Below, in pieces: positions 1-5,894 of a stretch of 21,766 nt of DNA. Position 1 is the first letter of the stretch, and every line of letters starts with the position of its first letter. The notes beneath the pieces were generated by a model, which worked only from the letters and a program-made list of their open reading frames with translations, searched no databases and was not told where the DNA came from. This stretch comes from an uncultured Lachnospiraceae bacterium (lineage in GTDB: Bacteria > Bacillota > Clostridia > Lachnospirales > Lachnospiraceae). The stretch lies in assembly GCA_910583815.1 (NCBI GenBank), contig CAJTZB010000024.1, forward strand, positions 1 through 21,766, in the 5' to 3' direction. Made by a program: the position numbers and the translations under genes.

Positions 1-1750
1 CCGGAGCAGCTGTTGTCAGTACAATCTCCTTCTCCTTTATTTCCTCCAGCTTTGTACTGACATAACGTACAACATGATGCTCATCCAAATCCTTGAGCAA
101 TGTCGGAAGTACTGTGCTGCTCTCTTCTTTTGCGATTCCATCTAACATTTCTACAATTACAACCCTGCAGCCCTGTCCTGCCAGATACTCCGCAGTCTCT
201 ACGCCAACCAGACCGCCGCCAATTACTGCGACCTTTCCGAATACAAGTGACTTTCCATCCAGCACATCCCATGCACTGACTACATGAGGCAGCCCGCTTC
301 CGGAAATATTCGGAATCACATTTTCTGCACCTGTCGCCACAATAATTTCATCATAGGAATTGTATTCTTCTTCCTTTAATGTCGTATTGAAACGAAATTT
401 TACCGGAAGTTCTGCAAGCACCGCATCATAATAATGCAGGATACGAAGCATCTCTGCCTTTCTTGGCGGAACGCTTGCAATATGTATTTGTCCGCCAGAA
501 CGCAGTGACTTTTCGTATACGGTCACGGAATGCCCCTTCTCAGCTGCAACCCTTGCCGCCTCCAGCCCTGCTACGCCTGCACCAATAACCGCAATTTTCT
601 TTTTCTGTTCTGCCGGCGTGATTTTACGAGTTCCTTCATAGCCGTTTTCGGCATTCAGCACACAGCTGATGAATTTACGGTTTTGGATATTGTCCGTGCA
701 GCCCTTATTACACATAATGCAGGTACGCACACACGCCGCTTTTCCTTCTTCGCACTTCTTTACGAAATCCGCATCTGCAAGCAAGGAACGTCCAAGCCCT
801 ATGATGTCTGCCCTGCCGGATGCCACAACTGCCTCTGCCGCCTGCGGCGTAACAATACGGCCGACCGCCGAAACCGGAACAGAGACTGCTTCTTTCACTG
901 CTTCCGAACAATACACTGTAAATCCATACGGCTGTGTTCCCATTGGCGGAATCGTATCCGCCATATTGCCTGTATGGTTTGCCTGCGCCACATGGAATGT
1001 ATCAACGCCTGCTTTCTCAAGAAGAACTGCAAGCCGTTTTGCCTCTTCAAGCTCCAGTCCGCCTTTTCCTCGAAGCCCTCCTTCTTCAAGCGGCGTAATC
1101 ACCGGAAGCTTATAGTCAATTACCATATCCGGAGCTGCCTTCTTCAAGCGCTCCACAAGCTGAATTGCAAAGCGGGTGCGGTTTTCAAAACTGCCGCCGT
1201 ACTCATCATTCCGTTGATTCAAAATCTTTGAACAAAGAGAACCAACCAAACGGTCTCCATGCACCTCAATGCAGTCTATCCCCGCACGTTCTGCAAGCTT
1301 TGCACAGTGCTCCATATGGTTCAAAATATCCTCCAGCTGTTCTTTTGTCACCTCATTGATAAAGAACTGCATATCATGATGCAGCTGCGCCCTCGCCTCC
1401 TGCATCTTCCCTTGGGCAAACAGTGCATTCAATGCATCCACATTGTATTCCGGATGAAACAGCTGCAGTCCAAGCATGCAGCCATACTCATGGCAAACAT
1501 CTGCCAGACGCTTAAATGTCTCAACCTGCTCTTCTTTAAACAGCTTTGGTGTCGGCGAGGCAGTAGCCCTTGGTGCTACATCGCCGATAACGATATACCC
1601 AACCCCTCCTTCTGCCAGACGCTTATAAAACTGAAAACTTTGTTCTCCGATGGAACCGTCCCTTTCCTCGTACCCTGTGGTAAGTGGCGGAAACATCACT
1701 CGGTTCTTAAACGTCTTTCCTCCAACCCGAATCGGCTCTAGTAGTTTCAT
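1..1750 (-). CDS. Enoate/2,4-dienoyl-CoA reductase-type flavoenzyme (old yellow enzyme + FAD domain), 3' end cut off
   Basis: I translated this from ATG at 1748-1750; about 583 codons are visible and the gene leaves the window without a stop. The N-terminal part (about residues 1-330) is an old-yellow-enzyme TIM barrel that binds FMN, with the family signature NQRNDEYGGSFENR near residue 185. A cysteine cluster CVRTCIMCNKGC near residues 338-350 should bind a [4Fe-4S] cluster. Two dinucleotide folds follow: IGAGVAGLEAA near residue 385 for FAD and IGGGLVGVETAEYL near 510 for NAD(P)H. The family (FadH, clostridial 2-enoate reductase, BaiH/BaiCD) reduces activated C=C bonds and is usually 640-680 residues, so roughly 60-90 are missing. 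The ribosome site GGAGGG precedes the start, and the upstream hydrolase ends 18 nt away, so this is the third gene of the transporter operon. The substrate is not readable; a cinnamate-like acid or a bile acid intermediate are the obvious candidates. Confidence 0.85.
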   Translation of the reverse strand, partial: MKLLEPIRVGGKTFKNRVMFPPLTTGYEERDGSIGEQSFQFYKRLAEGGVGYIVIGDVAPRATASPTPKLFKEEQVETFKRLADVCHEYGCMLGLQLFHPEYNVDALNALFAQGKMQEARAQLHHDMQFFINEVTKEQLEDILNHMEHCAKLAERAGIDCIEVHGDRLVGSLCSKILNQRNDEYGGSFENRTRFAIQLVERLKKAAPDMVIDYKLPVITPLEEGGLRGKGGLELEEAKRLAVLLEKAGVDTFHVAQANHTGNMADTIPPMGTQPYGFTVYCSEAVKEAVSVPVSAVGRIVTPQAAEAVVASGRADIIGLGRSLLADADFVKKCEEGKAACVRTCIMCNKGCTDNIQNRKFISCVLNAENGYEGTRKITPAEQKKKIAVIGAGVAGLEAARVAAEKGHSVTVYEKSLRSGGQIHIASVPPRKAEMLRILHYYDAVLAELPVKFRFNTTLKEEEYNSYDEIIVATGAENVIPNISGSGLPHVVSAWDVLDGKSLVFGKVAVIGGGLVGVETAEYLAGQGCRVVIVEMLDGIAKEESSTVLPTLLKDLDEHHVVRYVSTKLEEIKEKEIVLTTAAP

Positions 1751-1768
1751 AGTAACCCTCCATTCCTT

Positions 1769-2521
1769 CTAAAAGCGTTCCTTTAAAAAACTAATGACTG
1801 CACGATTACATGCCTCTCTTGCCGGAACACTTGCAAAATTATGGTTTCCTCCCTCTACTGTAATATATCGGCAGGCATCTCCGTAAACCTCACGGTATTT
1901 TTCACAGGTTCCCTCATCTACAAGTTCATCTTTTGTTCCTCTAATCAGAAGCACTGGTCCATGATAGCCTTTTGCAGAAGAAAACGGTTCATATTGATGA
2001 AGGTCTTTATTAAAAGCAGTCGCAAACTTAAGCCCTTCCACGTCCACCTCAAATATCCCCTTTGCTTCCATCATTTCAGCACGCTCAAGTGCTCCATACC
2101 ACATGCCGGCACCCGGACAAAGCAGCACGAGCGCGTCTGGTTTGAGCTGCGTCGCGGCACAGGCAGCCAGATAACCACCCATGCTCTGCCCTGACAGGAT
2201 AAATGCACCCTCCCTTGCCCACGGCTGAGTTTTTGTCCATGCAGTAATATCTGCAATATCCGTAAGACAGCCAGTAAAGCTCATATCCTCAAATTCGCCG
2301 TCGCTTTCCCCATTTCCGTACAAATCAAAGCGTACACATGCAATGCCCTCGGCTTCCAAAAGCCTTGCCGTCTGAGTATGCATATTTTTATAACCGCTTT
2401 TATTTCCGGAAAAACCGTGGACATTTACAACAACCGGAACTTTCTCCCCACTATCCGGAAGATTTAAAATGCCCCGAAGCGTATGCCCCGAACGGTTTAT
2501 GATGGAAATCTGCTTAATCAT
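1769..2521 (-). CDS. Alpha/beta hydrolase, cinnamoyl/feruloyl-esterase-like
   Basis: This 250-residue single-domain alpha/beta hydrolase has no signal peptide, so it should act in the cytosol. The nucleophile elbow GQSMGG places the catalytic serine at Ser113. GTKDELVD gives a likely acid at Asp198, and GGNHNF gives the histidine at His227. The HGF motif at residues 35-37 fits the oxyanion hole. Size and motifs fit the small bacterial cinnamoyl/feruloyl esterases, which release hydroxycinnamic acids from esters; general carboxylesterases of the same fold remain possible. Its start overlaps the end of the transporter gene by 8 nt (ATGATTAA), indicating translational coupling, and it is followed after 18 nt by the ene-reductase. 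The neighbours suggest import of a conjugate, ester cleavage, then reduction of the released unsaturated acid. The fold and triad are clear; the substrate is inferred. Confidence 0.85.
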   Translation of the reverse strand: MIKQISIINRSGHTLRGILNLPDSGEKVPVVVNVHGFSGNKSGYKNMHTQTARLLEAEGIACVRFDLYGNGESDGEFEDMSFTGCLTDIADITAWTKTQPWAREGAFILSGQSMGGYLAACAATQLKPDALVLLCPGAGMWYGALERAEMMEAKGIFEVDVEGLKFATAFNKDLHQYEPFSSAKGYHGPVLLIRGTKDELVDEGTCEKYREVYGDACRYITVEGGNHNFASVPAREACNRAVISFLKERF

Positions 2522-3893
2522 TTGCCTCTCCTTTTCTTCTCTTTGCCAATTCCTCTAGCATTTCTGCAGTTTTCTTCTTTGTCAGAGGATAAACAAATTT
2601 CAGCACAAGCACTGCAAGCAAATAGCTCACTACATAAAGCCCTGTATAGGTTTTCCAAAGGTTTCCTGCAAATGCTTCACTCTGTACTGCCTCATCTACC
2701 TTAAAGCCTGCAATCGCCAATGCAAAACTTCCCATGCTTCCCGATACTGCATTTGCCAGTTTACGGAAGAATGTATATGCCGAATAGACGATGCCTTCAT
2801 TCCTCTGCCCGAACTTCAATTCCTGATAGTCAATCGCGTCATTTACAAGCGCCCAAACTAACACCTGAAAACCGCAGACACCAAGGTAGCAGATACCGTT
2901 GATAATGATAAATGTCATTGGATCCTTAATTGGGAAGAAGAACAGAATGCCAAAAACAAAAACGGAAAACAGCGCACTGTACATAATCCATTCTTTTTTG
3001 CCAAACTTCTTTGCCACAAACTTAATGCCAACAAATGCAATCAGAGACCAAAGCACGCTCAATGTGCCAGAAATCGCCTGAATCTTTACATTGCCAAAGT
3101 AGTCCCTAAATAGATATGTATTCAAGCCGTTTACCATGCCTGCCCCGACAATTCCGATAAAACTTGCAAGCATACAGCCAAGCAGTGCCTTGTTCCTTGC
3201 AATTCCCTTTATGACTTCAAAATAATTTAGCTTTTCCTTTTTCTTTGCGACCGGGGCAAGCACTACACGCTCCTTACACCATGCGCATGTCACCATCAGG
3301 CAGACAAATCCAATTATTGCACAGACAGCCGCCATAATCAGGAAATTTTCCGGTACCGGCTGGTTGTCTTTGTAAAGGAACAACGGACCTACGATTACGA
3401 TAACCGTCATAAAGATAGTACCGCCAAGGCTTCTGTAACGAGAAAGGTCGGTTCTCTGGTTTACGTCGTCCGTCATAACGCTGGACAGGCTTCCGAACGG
3501 AACATCCACACAGGTGTACATGATTTCATAAACCACATAGGAAACAAACATATAAACGAGCCGGACACCATATGCCCAGTTGCCTACATTGAGGAATCCG
3601 AGCACACAAAGCACCGAAGTCGGAAACGCAAAAGCGCGAATCCAAGGAATAAACTTGCCTTTGCCCTTATTCACCCTGCTGTCCACAATCGCACCGATAA
3701 TCGGGTCATTAATTGCGTCCCAAAACTTCGTAATCAGCATCAGGATACCCACATGTACCGGATCCACTTTTAATACAAGCGTGTAGAAAACGGCAAGAAA
3801 CATGGAACGGAACTGCTCCGTACAGCATTTGCCAAGGTCTCCAAGCGTGTAACCGATTTTATCACGCATGGAAAATGGTCTTACATTGTTCAT
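2514..3893 (-). CDS. GPH-family (MelB-like) sodium/proton symporter
   Basis: A 459-residue integral membrane protein with about 12 hydrophobic segments, typical of the glycoside-pentoside-hexuronide:cation symporter family within the major facilitator superfamily. The N-terminal stretch GYTLGDLGK and the loop DAINDPIIGAIVDSR match the family signature, in which the conserved Asp residues take part in cation coupling. I chose ATG 3891-3893 (protein MNNVRPFS) rather than an in-frame ATG at 3903-3905, because that upstream ATG overlaps the ribosome site GGAGG (3899-3903), which lies 5-6 nt before the chosen start. It is the first gene of the operon and probably imports the compound processed by the hydrolase and reductase. 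GPH carriers usually move sugars or glycosides, so a glycosylated or quinate-type conjugate is possible; the substrate is not readable from sequence. Confidence 0.9.
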   Translation of the reverse strand: MNNVRPFSMRDKIGYTLGDLGKCCTEQFRSMFLAVFYTLVLKVDPVHVGILMLITKFWDAINDPIIGAIVDSRVNKGKGKFIPWIRAFAFPTSVLCVLGFLNVGNWAYGVRLVYMFVSYVVYEIMYTCVDVPFGSLSSVMTDDVNQRTDLSRYRSLGGTIFMTVIVIVGPLFLYKDNQPVPENFLIMAAVCAIIGFVCLMVTCAWCKERVVLAPVAKKKEKLNYFEVIKGIARNKALLGCMLASFIGIVGAGMVNGLNTYLFRDYFGNVKIQAISGTLSVLWSLIAFVGIKFVAKKFGKKEWIMYSALFSVFVFGILFFFPIKDPMTFIIINGICYLGVCGFQVLVWALVNDAIDYQELKFGQRNEGIVYSAYTFFRKLANAVSGSMGSFALAIAGFKVDEAVQSEAFAGNLWKTYTGLYVVSYLLAVLVLKFVYPLTKKKTAEMLEELAKRRKGEAND

Positions 3894-4054
3894 AATATCC
3901 TCCATTCCGAGAACGTTTACGTTTGAGGAACCGCAACAGAAATCGTAAATGCGGTTTCTATTGTCGGATAAAAGCTTATTTGTGACGTTCTCGGCACAAA
4001 TAGCTGTTTGAAAAATAAACCCATACTTTGTGGTTTTTTTAACAGTATGAAGTT
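3894..4054 (-). promoter_or_regulatory. Structured 5' leader of the transporter operon
   Basis: Seen in the sequence: a leader of about 160 nt between the likely transcription start and the transporter ATG holds four pairings. A hairpin at 3979-4000 (arms TTTGTG/CACAAA) has a 10-nt loop, 3985-3994. That whole loop is perfectly complementary to 3907-3916, a 10-nt segment ending four bases before the GGAGG ribosome site (3899-3903). Nested between them is a hairpin at 3929-3956 (AACCGCA/TGCGGTT), and near the 5' end one at 4022-4049 (CATACT/AGTATG). The architecture could be a pseudoknot or two alternative folds controlling translation. Some repeats may instead be DNA operators for the divergent AraC protein. 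I recognise no known riboswitch class. Confidence 0.45.
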
Positions 4055-4060
4055 ATCTTT

Positions 4061-4066
4061 ATTATA
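4061..4066 (-). promoter_or_regulatory. Probable -10 box (TATAAT) of the transporter operon
   Basis: An exact TATAAT lies on the minus strand with no convincing -35 hexamer at the usual distance. That is common for promoters that need an AraC-type activator. The predicted start of transcription is near 4054. Confidence 0.5.
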
Positions 4067-4126
4067 GATTTTCCCATTCGCAAAACATATCCATTTCTTG
4101 CACTAGAACTATTACAAATTGATGTA

Positions 4127-4155
4127 TTGTAATTTTTGTGCATAAATGATAAAAT
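4127..4155 (+). promoter_or_regulatory. Probable promoter of the AraC-family gene
   Basis: TTGTAA (4127-4132), a 17-nt spacer, then TAAAAT (4150-4155). The word TGTGCAT occurs twice on this strand, inside the spacer near 4137 and again near 4169, about three helical turns apart. It could be an operator pair for autoregulation; that part is inference. Confidence 0.45.
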
Positions 4156-4230
4156 ATAAATAAAAATATGTGCATTTTGCCCATACCTAAATAAGTGTTG
4201 TTTCTTTATCATTTTTTCTGGAGGTATCGC

Positions 4231-5070
4231 ATGAATCAAAAAAAGCATATGGTGTCTAAGTTCACATTTTCCGATATGGTAACAAAGCAGTTTTCTGCCG
4301 GGGACTACCTGACTATTTTCTATATCGAACGCGGCTCCTGCCATTTTAAAATCGCAGATATGCAAAAGCTGTGCAGCACAGAAGACATTATCCTAATGAA
4401 ACCCGGTGAAAAAACAACGATGCATTTCCGTGGCGGAAAACAGCCCCTGCAGCTTCTCTGGATCTGCGTCCTGCCGGAATATTTGGAACAGCTCTCAGAT
4501 GACACAACGCACCTTGCCTCTGACTTTCAGTTTATTCCCTACAAAACAACCGTGGTCCACGCCAAAAGCGAAGAATCCATGCTGATTAAAACCATTGCAG
4601 CCAAGCTTTCCCGCATCGAGTCAGATGCTTCGCTTTATGGGCATACGCTCTATGAAAATAACCTGTTTTCCATGCTTCTCATTCTTTCCCTCCGCGCCTG
4701 CATCCGCGCAGACCCGGTAGTCACAAGCAGACGCAAAAAAAATATCATGATGGATGATATCTTCCTTTACATCAAGGAACATCTGCTTGAAGAACTTAGC
4801 CTGGAACAGCTGGAAAAAGAATTTTTCGTCAGCAAATACCATATCTGCCGGGAATTTAAACGTCTAACCGGACAAACCCCTCATTCCTACATTATCAAAG
4901 CACGCCTTGACCTCTGCAAAAGATACATTGAACAGGGAAAATCTATCCACGAAGTATATCAGCTTGGAGGTTTTGGGGGATATAATCATTTTTTCCGGGC
5001 ATTTAAAAAGGAATATGGCATAACGCCAAAAGAATATTATCGAAGCCTGCGGAATTCTCTTGAAAATTAG
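4231..5070 (+). CDS. AraC-family transcriptional regulator
   Basis: A 279-residue regulator with the usual two parts. The N-terminal ~150 residues form a cupin-like ligand-binding/dimerisation domain; its central segment EDIILMKPGEKTTMHF is typical of the AraC_binding fold. The C-terminal ~100 residues hold two helix-turn-helix motifs: SLEQLEKEFFVSKYHICREF for the first, and the family signature ending GGYNHFFRAFKKEYGITPKEY for the second. I placed the start at ATG 4231 because GGAGG (4220-4224) sits six bases before it; an in-frame GTG at 4195 has no ribosome site. It is divergent from the transporter-esterase-reductase operon across a 337-nt region, so it most likely activates that operon in response to the imported compound or a breakdown product. 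Confidence 0.9.
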   Translation: MNQKKHMVSKFTFSDMVTKQFSAGDYLTIFYIERGSCHFKIADMQKLCSTEDIILMKPGEKTTMHFRGGKQPLQLLWICVLPEYLEQLSDDTTHLASDFQFIPYKTTVVHAKSEESMLIKTIAAKLSRIESDASLYGHTLYENNLFSMLLILSLRACIRADPVVTSRRKKNIMMDDIFLYIKEHLLEELSLEQLEKEFFVSKYHICREFKRLTGQTPHSYIIKARLDLCKRYIEQGKSIHEVYQLGGFGGYNHFFRAFKKEYGITPKEYYRSLRNSLEN

Positions 5071-5088
5071 CTTTTTTTTAGATACAAT
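5060..5088 (+). promoter_or_regulatory. Promoter of the DUF1508 gene, overlapping the end of the AraC gene
   Basis: TTGAAA (5060-5065), a 17-nt spacer and TACAAT (5083-5088) form a near-consensus housekeeping promoter. Its -35 box lies inside the last codons of the AraC gene. It should start transcription near 5095, giving the small gene expression independent of the regulator. Confidence 0.65.
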
Positions 5089-5128
5089 AGAACTATCAAA
5101 TTTCGTTATCTGCAAAAAGGAGGATACT

Positions 5129-5503
5129 ATGGGTAAATTTGTAGTAAAGACAACAAAAACCGGTATAAAATTCGATTTAAAAGCCGGAAACGGCGAAGTA
5201 ATTGCAACCTCCGAGGTTTATTCCTCCAAGGCTGCCTGTCAGAACGGTATTGAATCCGTAAAAAGAAATGCTCCTGTCGCACCGATTGAAAATCAGACGG
5301 TAGAAGGTTATGCTACTGAGAAGAATCCTAAATTTGAAGTATTTAAGGACAAGGCAGACGAATATCGTTTTAACTTAAAAGCAACCAATGGCCAGATTAT
5401 TGCCTCCAGCGAAGGCTACAAAGCTATTGCAGGCTGCTTAAATGGCATTGAATCCGTAAAGAAAAACGCACCAGATGCACCTGTTGTTATGCCAGAAGAG
5501 TAA
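5129..5503 (+). CDS. YegP-like protein with two DUF1508 (UPF0339) repeats
   Basis: A 124-residue soluble protein made of two tandem copies of the short DUF1508/UPF0339 fold, at about residues 1-52 and 68-117. Each copy runs from an F-V/Y-F-x-L-K-A strand, through a G-x-(V/I)-I-A-(T/S)-S-E segment, to a final NGIESVK(R/K)NAP helix. The family is widespread and its role is unknown; no catalytic residues are apparent. The start at 5129 is set by an excellent ribosome site, AAAGGAGG at 5116-5123; an upstream in-frame ATG at 5060 lies inside the AraC gene and has none. It has its own promoter and a strong terminator, so it is a single-gene unit, unlinked in function to its neighbours as far as can be seen. 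Confidence 0.9.
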   Translation: MGKFVVKTTKTGIKFDLKAGNGEVIATSEVYSSKAACQNGIESVKRNAPVAPIENQTVEGYATEKNPKFEVFKDKADEYRFNLKATNGQIIASSEGYKAIAGCLNGIESVKKNAPDAPVVMPEE

Positions 5504-5537
5504 TCAAAACCCTATTGCATAAGCAGCTGCATTTTTT

Positions 5538-5572
5538 GCGCTCCGTAAAATATGTACGGAGCGCTTTTATTT
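5538..5572 (+). terminator. Rho-independent terminator of the DUF1508 gene
   Basis: A perfect 10-bp stem (GCGCTCCGTA / TACGGAGCGC, 5538-5547 and 5555-5564) with a 7-nt loop is followed by a T-rich tail. Confidence 0.85.
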
Positions 5573-5609
5573 TCCCAATGGGAATTAAAATACGCTATCT
5601 ATCATTCTA

Positions 5610-5646
5610 TATAAAACAAAACCCCAAACTTTAAAAGCTTGGGGTT
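5610..5646 (-). terminator. Rho-independent terminator downstream of tRNA-Cys
   Basis: On the minus strand AACCCCAA pairs with TTGGGGTT (5620-5646), followed by TTGTTTT. It starts 8 nt after the tRNA 3' end, so it should end the tRNA-Cys transcript. Confidence 0.7.
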
Positions 5647-5653
5647 CTATAAA

Positions 5654-5725
5654 AGGCGCAGACCGGATTTGAACCGGTGGATAACGGTGTTGCAGACCGG
5701 TGCCTTACCACTTGGCTACTGCGCC
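5654..5725 (-). tRNA. tRNA-Cys (anticodon GCA)
   Basis: The acceptor arms GGCGCAG and CTGCGCC pair perfectly, with discriminator T. The D-arm reads GCCAAGTGGTAAGGC, the anticodon loop CTGCAAC carries GCA, and the T-arm is ACCGG-TTCAAAT-CCGGT. CCA is not encoded. The base of the anticodon stem has one C-T mismatch, which is tolerated in tRNA-Cys. Confidence 0.93.
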
Positions 5726-5794
5726 GCATATTACTGTTCCTGTGAGTACAAAATATTGAAACCCATCATAGAGAACAGCGATAATCCAGAAATT

Positions 5795-5823
5795 ATATTA
5801 CCATAATTAGCGGCATTTGGCAA
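5795..5823 (-). promoter_or_regulatory. Promoter of tRNA-Cys
   Basis: TTGCCA (5818-5823), a 17-nt spacer and TAATAT (5795-5800) on the minus strand. Transcription should start near 5788, about 60 nt before the mature tRNA. Confidence 0.6.
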
Positions 5824-5865
5824 GAGGAAATTTTAGCTTTTTCTTATTTTTCTAAAATTTTCCTC
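5824..5865 (-). terminator. Hairpin after the lyase-like gene, possible terminator
   Basis: Long arms (CTAAAATTTTCCTC on the plus strand and its near complement, one base bulged) enclose a 15-nt loop, 30 nt past the lyase stop. On the minus strand the tail is TTGCCA rather than a T-run, and that tail is the -35 box of the tRNA-Cys promoter. Termination may therefore be leaky. A T-rich tail exists on the plus strand, but no plus-strand gene precedes it. Confidence 0.4.
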
Positions 5866-5894
5866 TTTTATTCCCTTTGCCTACTTTTCTGCTG

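Noticed and set aside
530..1231. Long plus-strand open frame (233 codons)
   Set aside because: It lies antisense to the flavoenzyme, whose motifs are unmistakable; it has no ribosome site and its product is Cys/Arg-rich and not protein-like.
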